From NCBI GenBank assembly GCA_035548375.1, contig DASZTG010000071.1, positions 62,001 to 126,000 on the forward strand: a stretch of 64,000 nucleotides of DNA, given 5' to 3'. The notes under the pieces were generated by a model. That model was given only the letters and a program-made list of their open reading frames with translations, was not told the DNA's origin and did no database searches. Below, one piece after another: positions 54,268 through 62,407 of this stretch (position 1 is its first letter; each line of letters begins with the position of its first letter). Source of the stretch: JACQAP01 sp035548375. Its GTDB lineage: Bacteria > Pseudomonadota > Gammaproteobacteria > Burkholderiales > JACQAP01. Both the position numbers and the translations under genes were made by a program.

Positions 54268-54291
54268 ACACAAAACCACCCTGCCCACACC

Positions 54292-54960
54292 ATGCCGTCC
54301 ATCAGCCCGATCAGCATCGTCCCCGACCTGACCGACCAGGTGTACCAGCGCCTGCTCAACGCGATCTGCGAGGGCCAGCTGGCACCCGGGGCGCGCCTCA
54401 CGCAGGAAGACCTCGCCGCCAGCCTCGACGTTTCGCGCCAGCCGGTGCTGCAGGCGCTGCGCATGCTGAAGAAAGACGGCTTCGTGGTCGACGCCGGGCG
54501 CCGGGGCCTGATGGTGATGCCCCTGGGCGCGGACGACATTGCGCATATATATGAGGTGCGCTCCACGCTGGACGGGCTGGCCGCGCGGCGCGCGGCGCAG
54601 GCGAAGGCGAAAATCGACGTCGCCGTCATCGCCGAGGGCCGCAAGGCGGCGCGCGGCGCGCGCATCGGCGCGATGATCGATGCCGACGTGCGCTTCCACG
54701 GCCTGATCTACGCCGCGTCCGGCAATCCTTTCATCGCCGAAAGCGCCGGCCATCACTGGCGGCACATTCGCCGTGCGATGGGCGTCGTGCTGCAGGAGGC
54801 GGGCGTGCGCGACACGGTATGGGACGAGCACGAATCCATGCTCAAGGCCATCGCGCGCGGCGACGCCGACCGGGCCGAGAGGCTGGCCCGCCGGCACGGC
54901 GAGGAGGCGGGGCGCCACCTGACAAGTCAGATGGACAAGCACGTGCGCGCGGCATCCTGA
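54292..54960 (+). CDS. GntR-family regulator (FadR/FCD subfamily)
   Basis: A 222-residue regulator with an N-terminal winged helix (LTDQVYQRLLNAICEGQLAPG; LTQEDLAASLDVSRQPVLQALR) and a C-terminal all-helical FCD ligand domain in which Asp and His residues (DADVRFHGLIY, HHWRHIRR, DEHESMLKAI) could bind a metal and an organic acid. It probably controls the following genes, which lie close behind on the same strand. ATG 54292 is used; TTG 54250 would place the start before the predicted promoter's -10. Confidence 0.9.
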   Translation: MPSISPISIVPDLTDQVYQRLLNAICEGQLAPGARLTQEDLAASLDVSRQPVLQALRMLKKDGFVVDAGRRGLMVMPLGADDIAHIYEVRSTLDGLAARRAAQAKAKIDVAVIAEGRKAARGARIGAMIDADVRFHGLIYAASGNPFIAESAGHHWRHIRRAMGVVLQEAGVRDTVWDEHESMLKAIARGDADRAERLARRHGEEAGRHLTSQMDKHVRAAS

Positions 54961-54994
54961 TCCGCGGCCGAACTATCATTTCCGGAGGATCGAC

Positions 54995-55834
54995 ATGAAA
55001 CTCACGCAGCAGCAACTCGAGCAATTCGACCGCGAAGGCTACCTGTTCTTCCCGGGACTGTTCACAGAGCAGGAAACCCAGGCCCTGCTCGACGAGGTGC
55101 CGGCGCTGTATGCCCAGCGCCGCGTCGAGAACGTGCGCGAGAAGGGCAGCGACGCCGTGCGCACGAATTTCGCCGCGCACATGTACAACCGCCAGTTCGC
55201 GAAGCTCGGCCGCCATCCGCGCATGGTCGATCCCATCGTGCAGCTGTTCGGCGAAGAGGTCTACATGCACCAGTTCAAGGTCAACGGCAAGATGGCCTTC
55301 GACGGCGATGTCTGGCAATGGCACCAGGACTACGGCACCTGGAAGAACGACGACCAGATGCCCGAGCCGCGCGCCATGAACGTGGCGATCTTCCTCGGCG
55401 AGGTCAACGAGTTCAACGGCCCGCTGATGTTCATTCCCGGCAGCCACAAACTAGGCGTCATCGATGCGCAGCACGACACCGCGACCACCAGCTATCCGCT
55501 GTGGACCATCAACCACGACACCATCCGCAAGCTGGTCGAGCGCGGCGGCATCGTCGCGCCCAAGGGTCCGGCCGGATCCATGATCCTGTTCCACTCCTGC
55601 CTCGTGCACGCTTCCACCTCGAACCTGTCGCCGTGGGATCGCATCAACGTGTACCTGAGCCTTTGCGCGGTTTCCAACCATATCCGGCGCTTCAAGCGCC
55701 CCGAGTACATTGCGCACCGGGATTTTTCGCCGATCGTCTGCCTGCCCGACGATTGCCTCTTGAAGGACTACGACGTGGCGCTGCCATGGAAGGACGGCAC
55801 GCCGGCCGAGGCGCTCAAGACCATGGCGGCCTGA
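54995..55834 (+). CDS. Phytanoyl-CoA dioxygenase (PhyH) family protein
   Basis: A 279-residue Fe(II)/2-oxoglutarate dioxygenase fold. The facial triad is probably His110 and Asp112 (WHQDYGTW) with His205 (VHAS), and the arginine in SPWDRIN would hold 2-oxoglutarate. GPLMFIPGSHKLG is shared with ectoine hydroxylase, but the exact EctD signature is not kept and no ectoine genes are near. The gene stops 1 bp before the next gene, so the two products very probably act in sequence: a hydroxylation followed by a dehydrogenation. Confidence 0.9.
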   Translation: MKLTQQQLEQFDREGYLFFPGLFTEQETQALLDEVPALYAQRRVENVREKGSDAVRTNFAAHMYNRQFAKLGRHPRMVDPIVQLFGEEVYMHQFKVNGKMAFDGDVWQWHQDYGTWKNDDQMPEPRAMNVAIFLGEVNEFNGPLMFIPGSHKLGVIDAQHDTATTSYPLWTINHDTIRKLVERGGIVAPKGPAGSMILFHSCLVHASTSNLSPWDRINVYLSLCAVSNHIRRFKRPEYIAHRDFSPIVCLPDDCLLKDYDVALPWKDGTPAEALKTMAA

Positions 55835-55835
55835 G

Positions 55836-57200
55836 ATGAACCTCTACGCGAAGCTGCAGGAGCGGGAAGCGCAGGGCAGGCCGCTGCGCGTGGGCCTGAT
55901 CGGTGCCGGCAAGTTCGGCGCGATGTACCTGGCGCAGGTGCCGAAGACGCCGGGGCTGCACCTCGCGGGCATCGCCGACCTCTCGCCGGAGAATGCGAAG
56001 ACGAATTTGACGCGCGTGGGCTGGAAGCCCGAGCGCTTCGCGGCGCCGTCGCTCGACTCCGCATTCTCCTCCCGCCTCACGCACGTCGGCGAAGACTGGC
56101 AGGCGCTCGTCGCGCATCCGAAGGTGGAAATCGTCGTCGAGGCCACCGGCAATCCGATTGCGGCGGTGGAGCACGCGCTCGCCGCGTTCCGGAACGGCAA
56201 GCACGTGGTCATGGTGACCGTGGAGGCCGACGCGATGTGCGGGCCGCTGCTGGCGCAGCGCGCGAAGGAAGCCGGCGTCGTGTACAGCCTCGCCTACGGC
56301 GACCAGCCGGCGCTGATCTGCGACCTGGTCGACTGGGCACGTGCCTCGGGCTTCAACGTGGTCGCCGCGGGCCGCGGCCACAAGTGGCTGCCGCATTTCG
56401 CGCAATCGACGCCGGAAACGGTATGGGGCCACTACGGCCTGACGCCGGAACAGGCCAGGGTCGGCGGCCTGAATCCGAAAATGTTCAACTCCTTCCTGGA
56501 CGGTTCCAAGCCCGCGATCGAAAGCACGGCCGTGTGCAATGCCACGGGATTGACGCCGTCACCGCACGGCCTATTGTTTCCGCCCGCAAGCGTGGACGAC
56601 ATCCCGAACGTGATGCGCCCCGTCGCGGAAGGCGGCCACCTTCACCACAAGGGGCAGGTCGAGGTCATCTCGTCGCTCGAGACCGACGGCCGCGTGATCC
56701 CCTACGACATCCGCTTCGGCGTCTTCGTCGTGTTCGAAGGCGATACCGAGTACATCCGCAACTGCTTCAAGGAATACATGGTGCGCACCGACTCGTCCGG
56801 CCGCTATGCCTGCCTGTACAAGCGCTGGCACCTGATCGGGCTGGAAGTCGGCATATCGGTCGCGTCCGTCGGCTTGCGCGGCGAATCGACCGGAAGCCCG
56901 ACCGGATTTCGCGCGGACGTCGTGGCCACGGCAAAACGCGACCTCAAGGCGGGCGAGATCCTCGACGGCGAAGGCGGCTACACCGTCATGGGCAAGCTGA
57001 TGCCCGCGGAAACATCGCTCGAGATCGGCGCGCTCTCGCTCGGACTTGCGCACAACGTCAAGCTGCTGAAGCCGATCGCGGCCGGCCAGCCCGTGCACTG
57101 GACCGATGTTGCCGTAGACGAAGCCAGCCAGGCCGTGAAGCTGCGCCGCGAAATGGAGCAGCTCTTCACGGTCCAAGCGCAAAAGGCAAAAGCCGCGTAG
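55836..57200 (+). CDS. Rossmann-fold oxidoreductase with C-terminal SAF domain
   Basis: A 454-residue protein. The N-terminal NAD(P)-binding fold resembles homoserine dehydrogenase (LRVGLIGAGKFGAMYLAQV at about 17-35; VEIVVEATGNPIAAVEHALA), a middle catalytic region has GVVYSLAYGDQPALICDLVDWA, and a SAF domain occupies about 360-435 (ATAKRDLKAGEILDGEGGYTV). Proteins of this form occur in catabolic operons for sugar acids and other small acids; the reaction is not settled. It is coupled to the PhyH gene and followed by a transporter. Confidence 0.85.
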   Translation: MNLYAKLQEREAQGRPLRVGLIGAGKFGAMYLAQVPKTPGLHLAGIADLSPENAKTNLTRVGWKPERFAAPSLDSAFSSRLTHVGEDWQALVAHPKVEIVVEATGNPIAAVEHALAAFRNGKHVVMVTVEADAMCGPLLAQRAKEAGVVYSLAYGDQPALICDLVDWARASGFNVVAAGRGHKWLPHFAQSTPETVWGHYGLTPEQARVGGLNPKMFNSFLDGSKPAIESTAVCNATGLTPSPHGLLFPPASVDDIPNVMRPVAEGGHLHHKGQVEVISSLETDGRVIPYDIRFGVFVVFEGDTEYIRNCFKEYMVRTDSSGRYACLYKRWHLIGLEVGISVASVGLRGESTGSPTGFRADVVATAKRDLKAGEILDGEGGYTVMGKLMPAETSLEIGALSLGLAHNVKLLKPIAAGQPVHWTDVAVDEASQAVKLRREMEQLFTVQAQKAKAA

Positions 57201-57295
57201 GTCAACGCCCTGCCGGCTGGGCCCGGCTGCGAAATTTGCGTGACGCCGCGGCGGGATGGACCATAATCGCGCCATCCCGTGCTTCGGTCCCGTTC

Positions 57296-58564
57296 ATGCA
57301 GACCTCGCGCAACAAGCAGATCGTCGCCGCCGTCATCGGCAACGCGCTCGAGTGGTACGACTTCGTCGTATACGGCTTCCTGACGGTCATCATTTCCCGG
57401 TTGTTCTTCCCGGCGGATAGCGAATACGCCTCGTTGCTGCTGACCATGGCGACGTTCGGCGTGGGCTTCTTCATGCGGCCGGTCGGCGGAATCGTCATCG
57501 GCATGTACGCCGATCGCAAGGGCCGCAAGGCGGCGCTGCAATTGATCATCGGCCTGATGAGCCTGTCCATGGCGATCATCGCGCTGGCCCCGACTTACGC
57601 CGCCATCGGTGTCGGCGCGCCGCTGCTCATGCTGTTCGCGCGGCTGCTGCAGGGATTCGCCACCGGCGGCGAGTTCGCGAGCGCAACCTCCTTCCTCGTG
57701 GAAACTGCGCCGGCAGGCAAGCGCGGCGTCTATGGTTCGCTGCAGATGGTGGGGCAAAGCCTGGCCGCCCTGTTGGGCGCGGTTTCCGGCGCCCTCGTCA
57801 CGCGCGGCCTTTCGCCCGAGCAGATCGACGCCTGGGGCTGGCGCCTGCCCTTCCTCTTCGGCCTGCTGATCGGGCCGGTCGGGATCTACATTCGCAGGTA
57901 CCTCGACGAGACCGAGGCCTTCCGCGCGGCGCGCTCGGCCGCCGCTGCGGCAAAGGTCTCGGTCCTGAACCACCTGCGCGCCGTGGCCGTCTCCTTCGGC
58001 CTGGTCATCTGCGGCACGATCTCTTTCTACGTGGTCCTGGTGTACATGCCGACGTACGCGCGCACGAAGCTGCATATCCCGCTGCAGGACGCCTTCACCG
58101 CGCAAGTCTTCGGCCTCGTCTGCCTGACGCTGGTGACCCCGCTGTGCGGCGCGTTGTCGGATCGCGTGGGACGCAAGCCGGTCCTGATGGCGGCGACGAT
58201 CGCCTATTTCCTCACGCTCTACCCGCTGTTCAGCTGGGTGCATGCCGATCCGGGCTTCGAGCGCCTGGCGCTGATGCAGGTGGTCCTTTGCAGCCTGGTC
58301 GGCGTTTTCTTCGGCCCGATCTCGACCGCGCTGGCAGAGCAGTTTCCTGCGGGCGTGCGTTCCACAGGGATGGCCATCGGCTACAACTTCGCGGTGATGC
58401 TGTTCGGCGGTTTCGCGCAATACATCGTGACCTGGCTGATCGAGAATACCGGCACCCCGCTCGCCCCGGCGTTCTACGTCATGTTCGGCGCAGTCGTAGG
58501 CTTCGTCGCCTCGCTGTTCGTCGTCGACCGCTACCGGGACGCGGAGCTGCCCGCGATCCACTGA
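57296..58564 (+). CDS. MFS transporter, metabolite:H+ symporter (MHS) family
   Basis: A 422-residue permease with twelve transmembrane segments. MHS marks: NALEWYDFVVYGFLTVIISRLFFP at the N-terminus, the loop GMYADRKGRKAAL and its repeat GALSDRVGRKPVLM, and LLQGFATGGEFASATSFLVE. MHS members import organic acids and betaine-like solutes (citrate, shikimate, proline betaine). It should bring in the substrate of the PhyH/SAF pair. ATG at 57296 gives the standard N-terminus. Confidence 0.92.
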   Translation: MQTSRNKQIVAAVIGNALEWYDFVVYGFLTVIISRLFFPADSEYASLLLTMATFGVGFFMRPVGGIVIGMYADRKGRKAALQLIIGLMSLSMAIIALAPTYAAIGVGAPLLMLFARLLQGFATGGEFASATSFLVETAPAGKRGVYGSLQMVGQSLAALLGAVSGALVTRGLSPEQIDAWGWRLPFLFGLLIGPVGIYIRRYLDETEAFRAARSAAAAAKVSVLNHLRAVAVSFGLVICGTISFYVVLVYMPTYARTKLHIPLQDAFTAQVFGLVCLTLVTPLCGALSDRVGRKPVLMAATIAYFLTLYPLFSWVHADPGFERLALMQVVLCSLVGVFFGPISTALAEQFPAGVRSTGMAIGYNFAVMLFGGFAQYIVTWLIENTGTPLAPAFYVMFGAVVGFVASLFVVDRYRDAELPAIH

Positions 58565-58576
58565 CAAGGAGAAAGC

Positions 58577-59032
58577 ATGATGACCGGCATCCGTTCTATG
58601 CTTGCGACTGGCGCCGCCGTTTTCCTGGCGGGCGCGTTGACCGGCGGCATCGCCGCCTCCGCCGAAACAGGAGACAAATCCATGCGGGTCGTGCGCATCT
58701 ATACCGGCGCGGACAACCAGTCGCATTTCGAGGATATCGACATGCCGCTGAAGGACGCGGGCAAGATCGGGTTCATGTCGGAACGCCTGAAGGCGACCGG
58801 CATCGTGTTCCGCCAGACCGGCGGCGACTACAACTATGAGTTCCACACCGCGCCGCGCCGCCAGTACGTGGTGAACCTCGAGGGCGAAGTGGAAATCGAG
58901 GTGGGCGACGGCACGAAGCGCGTCCTGCGCGCAGGCGACATCCTGTTGGCCGAGGACACGACGGGACAAGGGCACATCAGCCGCGCGGTCAATGGCAAGC
59001 CGCGCAAATCCCTGTTCATCACGCTGGACTGA
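58577..59032 (+). CDS. Exported cupin-domain protein
   Basis: A 151-residue protein. An N-terminal hydrophobic stretch (SMLATGAAVFLAGALTGGIAA) ending at ASAE looks like a signal peptide. The rest is one cupin barrel: FHTAPRRQYVVNLEGEVEIEVGDG (first motif) and LRAGDILLAEDTTGQGH (second motif). It follows the transporter by 12 bp. It could be a periplasmic binding or isomerising protein. An ATG at 58682 (MRVVRIYT) would give a cytoplasmic 116-residue cupin. Its 3' end overlaps the convergent next gene by 14 bp. Confidence 0.8.
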   Translation: MMTGIRSMLATGAAVFLAGALTGGIAASAETGDKSMRVVRIYTGADNQSHFEDIDMPLKDAGKIGFMSERLKATGIVFRQTGGDYNYEFHTAPRRQYVVNLEGEVEIEVGDGTKRVLRAGDILLAEDTTGQGHISRAVNGKPRKSLFITLD

Positions 59033-59858
59033 GGGAATCCTCGCGCAGGCGGGCCAGGTAGGACATGCCGCGAATCGCGCGGCTGCCATACCAGGAAGTC
59101 ATTTCGCCATCGATGAGCGCAACCTTCACGGCGGGCGCAACGCCCATTTCCCGAAGCAGGCCGTCGACGTCGGCGACGTCGCGCGCACGAAACGCGAACG
59201 GTTCCGAAGACAGGAAGACACGGTCGACTCCTTCGAGCATCGACGGAACAAGCTGGATCTCGGGGTAGCGCGCACCGGCGGTTTCGACGCAATCCCATCC
59301 CACTGCCGCAAGCGTACGCGCGATGTAGGTATCCCGGGACACGGTCATCCACGGCGATTTCCAGATCAGGTACAGGACGCGTTCGCGTGGCATGTCGGCG
59401 CACGCCCCGATCGCCTTGAAATACGCCTTCTGGAAGGCTTCGCAAAGTTCCGCAGCTTTCGCCTCGCGGCCGAAGACGCCGCCCAGCAGGCGATAAAGCG
59501 GCAGGTTGTCCAGCGGACCCAGCGGATGCGTGACGATCACGTTGGGCACGAACCCGGCGAGCAACTCGACCGTCGGCTTTTCGTTCTCGTCGATGTTGAC
59601 GATCAGGTGGGTGGGTTCGAGGTCGCGGATTTTCTCGATGTCCACGTCCTTGGTCCCGCCGACCTTGGGCACGGTGCGAATGAACTCGCGCGGATGGACG
59701 CAAAATCCGGTTCGCCCGACGAGCCGGTCGCCTATTCCCAGGTCGAAAAGCAGCTCGGTGATGCTCGGCACCAGGCAGACGACCCGCGCGTCCGGACGCG
59801 CTCGCGCGTGCAGGCGCCCGATCGCATCGACTGGTCGAACGGCAGTAGTGCTCATCAT
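59019..59858 (-). CDS. Helical-backbone metal-receptor-like protein (BtuF/FepB fold)
   Basis: A 279-residue protein with a periplasmic-binding-protein-2 fold of the BtuF type: VVCLVPSITELLFDLGIGDRLVG, KVGGTKDVDIEKIRDLEPTHLIV, and LPLYRLLGGVFGREAKAAEL. No signal peptide is visible, unlike true cobalamin or siderophore receptors, so it may be cytoplasmic or start elsewhere. No ABC permease is near. It lies 27 bp after the Lrp gene on the same strand. Confidence 0.8.
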   Translation of the reverse strand: MMSTTAVRPVDAIGRLHARARPDARVVCLVPSITELLFDLGIGDRLVGRTGFCVHPREFIRTVPKVGGTKDVDIEKIRDLEPTHLIVNIDENEKPTVELLAGFVPNVIVTHPLGPLDNLPLYRLLGGVFGREAKAAELCEAFQKAYFKAIGACADMPRERVLYLIWKSPWMTVSRDTYIARTLAAVGWDCVETAGARYPEIQLVPSMLEGVDRVFLSSEPFAFRARDVADVDGLLREMGVAPAVKVALIDGEMTSWYGSRAIRGMSYLARLREDSLSPA

Positions 59859-59885
59859 TTGCTTCGACTATACCCGCTTCACGCG

Positions 59886-60410
59886 CTATGACTTTCGCGA
59901 TGCCGGGCGCTTTTTCGGCTTTGCGGCAGGCGTCGGGGCCGCGGCCGGTGCAGTCGACAACGGCAGCAACCTTTCCTTCAAGGTACGCAGCACGAAGCTG
60001 GATTTGCTGTGCCGGATGCCCGGGATGCGATACAGGCGCTCGCGCAGCAGCCGTTCATAATCGCGCGTGTCCTTCACCGCGATGCGGATGTAGTAGTCGT
60101 AGTCGCCCGAAACCAGGTAGGCCTCCATGACCTCGGGGATCTGCTCGAGAATGCGGCCGAACTCATAGAGGGTCTCGTCGGTGTGGCTCTCCAGCGTGAC
60201 CTGCACGATCACGGTTTCCGCGAGCCCGATCGAAGGCGGGTCGACGCGGACGGTATAGCCCAGGATCACGCCCTCGCCTTCCATGCGCTTGATGCGCGCC
60301 CAGCACGGCGTCGAGGACAAGCCCACCTTCTCGCTGATCGACTGCAGGCTGGCGCGCGCATCCTCCTGCAGGACTTTCAATATGGCGAGGTCGAATTTGT
60401 CTAACTCCAT
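59886..60410 (-). CDS. Lrp/AsnC-family transcriptional regulator
   Basis: A 174-residue Lrp-type regulator: an N-terminal winged helix (LDKFDLAILKVLQEDARASLQSISEKVGLSSTPCWARIKRME) and a RAM domain (about 65-150) with GDYDYYIRIAVKDTRDYERLL, plus an added Ala/Pro/Lys-rich tail (about 153-174). It diverges from ilvB with an Lrp-box-like dyad between them, so it probably controls ilvB and itself in response to an amino acid. Confidence 0.9.
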   Translation of the reverse strand: MELDKFDLAILKVLQEDARASLQSISEKVGLSSTPCWARIKRMEGEGVILGYTVRVDPPSIGLAETVIVQVTLESHTDETLYEFGRILEQIPEVMEAYLVSGDYDYYIRIAVKDTRDYERLLRERLYRIPGIRHSKSSFVLRTLKERLLPLSTAPAAAPTPAAKPKKRPASRKS

Positions 60411-60430
60411 TCTTTATACTCTGCACTAAT

Positions 60431-60486
60431 TAGAAAAATTTTCTGTGTCGAGCGCATTATTGCAGAAAAATAAGATGCCTTTTCTG
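60431..60486. promoter_or_regulatory. Lrp-box-like operators between the lrp-type gene and ilvB
   Basis: TAGAAAAATTTTCTG (60431-60445) fits the Lrp consensus YAGHAWATTWTDCTR at 14 of 15 positions. A second, split dyad CAGAAAA-N10-TTTTCTG lies at 60463-60486; the two are about 36 bp apart centre to centre. The ilvB start is 24 bp farther. Confidence 0.68.
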
Positions 60487-60510
60487 GGCGCGCGTACGTA
60501 GGATGCGGTC

Positions 60511-62307
60511 ATGACCAACCTTGCCATCCAGCCCGCCGTCGACGCCGCGCCGGCAACGCCCTCGCGTCGTACGGGAATCACCGGCGCACAGGCGCTGCTC
60601 GACACGCTCGCATCGCTCGGGGTCGCCACGGTGTTCGGCTATCCCGGCGGTGCCGTCCTGCCGATCTACGACGCACTGCATGCGGAGCGCCGGTTGCGCC
60701 ACATACTCGTTCGCCACGAGCAGGCCGCCGTCCACGCGGCCGAAGGTTACGCGCGGTCGACCGGCAAGCCCGGCGTCGTGCTCGTCACCTCGGGTCCCGG
60801 CGTCAGCAATACCATCACCGGCCTGCTCGACGCGATGTCCGACTCCGTGCCGGTCATCTGCATCAGCGGCCAGGTCGCGACGCATGCGATCGGAACCGAT
60901 GCCTTCCAGGAATGCGATGCGCTCGGGCTGTCGCGACCGGTCACGAAATGGAATGCGCAGATCCGCAGCGCCGACCAGGTCGAGTCGCTGGTGCGCAAGG
61001 CACACGCGGTTGCCACGCAGGGCCGCCCCGGGCCCGTGTTGCTGGATTTTCCCAAGGACCTGCAAAGCGCGGTCGTCGCGGGCGCGGTCCGCACTGAAGA
61101 AGAACCCGTGGCACCCAGCCGAGGCCCCGTCCGGCGCGGCCCCCTGCGCGAGGCCGCCGCGCTTCTGCGGACCTCGCGGCGCCCGGTGTTCTACGGCGGC
61201 GGCGGCCTGGTCAATTCCGGCGCGGGCGCGTGCGACGCATTCACGCGACTCGTTCGCCTGACGGGCGCGCCCTGCACGCTGACGCTGATGGGCCTTGGCG
61301 CCTTTCCCGCGTCGGACCCGCAATTCCTAGGCATGCTGGGCATGCATGGCACGCTGGAAGCCAACCTGGCCATGCACGAGGCCGACCTCGTCGTCTGCAT
61401 CGGCGCCCGCTTCGATGACCGCGTGACCGGCAAGCTCGGCGAGTTCTGTCCGCACGCCAGGAAAATCCACGTCGACATAGACGCGTCATCGATCAACAAG
61501 GTCGTGAAGGCCGATGTTCCCATCGTCGGCGATTGCCTGGAGGCGATCGAGGGCTTGCTTTCGGAGCTTGCGGCACACACCTTCGAACCAGGGCGCCTCG
61601 GCGAATGGTGGAAGCGCATAGCGACGTGGCGCGCCGAGGACTCCTACGGATTTGAGACGCGAACCGATGCGATCGTGCCTCAGCAACTGATGGTCTCACT
61701 GCAGCGTGCCCTCGCCGACCGCGATGCGATCGTCTCGACGGACGTCGGCCAGCACCAGATGTGGGCCGCGCAGCACCTTCGCTTCGACCGGCCGGGCCGC
61801 TGGCTGACTTCCGGCGGCGCAGGTACGATGGGATACGGATTGCCGGCGGCGATCGGCGCGCAGATCGGGAATTCCGACAAACCGGTCGTCTGCGTGAGCG
61901 GCGATGCATCGGTGCTCATGAACCTGCAGGAGCTGTCCACGGCCGTGCAACATCGCGCGCCGGTCAAGCTGATGCTTTGCAACAACGGCTACATGGGCAT
62001 GGTGCGGCAATGGCAGGAGCTTAATCATGGAAGCCGCTATAGCCACAGCTACACCGAGGCACTGCCGGATTTCGTGGCGGTCGCCAGGGGCTTCGGATGG
62101 GGTGCACGGCGCGTCACCGACCCGGCGGAACTCGATTCGGCGATCGCCGAAAGCTTGGGCCATGAGGGGCCGTTCTTTCTGGACGTCGCCGTGGCGCCGC
62201 AGGCCAACTGCTTCCCGATGATCCCTTCGGGATGCGGGCACAATGAAGTGATGCTGAGCGAGACGCGGACCTTTCGTTCGAGTCCGTCGGCCGCAAAACG
62301 AAACTGA
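60511..62307 (+). CDS. ilvB: Acetolactate synthase large subunit
   Basis: A 598-residue ThDP enzyme. The catalytic glutamate is Glu70 in LVRHEQAAVHAAEGYAR; the FAD/central domain follows (GARFDDRVTGKLGEF), and the ThDP motif GDASVLMNLQELSTAVQ with NNGYMGMVRQWQELNHG ends the chain. It condenses two pyruvates or pyruvate with 2-oxobutyrate. The regulatory subunit ilvN and ilvC do not follow, unlike the biosynthetic operon, so this is probably an Lrp-controlled extra copy. Confidence 0.92.
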   Translation: MTNLAIQPAVDAAPATPSRRTGITGAQALLDTLASLGVATVFGYPGGAVLPIYDALHAERRLRHILVRHEQAAVHAAEGYARSTGKPGVVLVTSGPGVSNTITGLLDAMSDSVPVICISGQVATHAIGTDAFQECDALGLSRPVTKWNAQIRSADQVESLVRKAHAVATQGRPGPVLLDFPKDLQSAVVAGAVRTEEEPVAPSRGPVRRGPLREAAALLRTSRRPVFYGGGGLVNSGAGACDAFTRLVRLTGAPCTLTLMGLGAFPASDPQFLGMLGMHGTLEANLAMHEADLVVCIGARFDDRVTGKLGEFCPHARKIHVDIDASSINKVVKADVPIVGDCLEAIEGLLSELAAHTFEPGRLGEWWKRIATWRAEDSYGFETRTDAIVPQQLMVSLQRALADRDAIVSTDVGQHQMWAAQHLRFDRPGRWLTSGGAGTMGYGLPAAIGAQIGNSDKPVVCVSGDASVLMNLQELSTAVQHRAPVKLMLCNNGYMGMVRQWQELNHGSRYSHSYTEALPDFVAVARGFGWGARRVTDPAELDSAIAESLGHEGPFFLDVAVAPQANCFPMIPSGCGHNEVMLSETRTFRSSPSAAKRN

Positions 62308-62407
62308 ACCTTGAATTGCGCCGCGGACGACCGGTCCAAAGGCGCACGAACCGGCGCAACGGCCCATCCGGCAGGCGCGAACCGGACAAGAACTGGAGGA
62401 GTCGCAA

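Noticed and set aside
54995..55834. PhyH-family gene as ectoine hydroxylase (ectD)
   Set aside because: The full EctD signature around the first metal His is not kept and no ectABC genes are nearby.
57201..57295. Separate promoter for the MHS transporter
   Set aside because: CATAAT at 57262-57267 looks like a -10 box, but the nearest -35-like TTGCGT is 20 nt away, so I did not list it.
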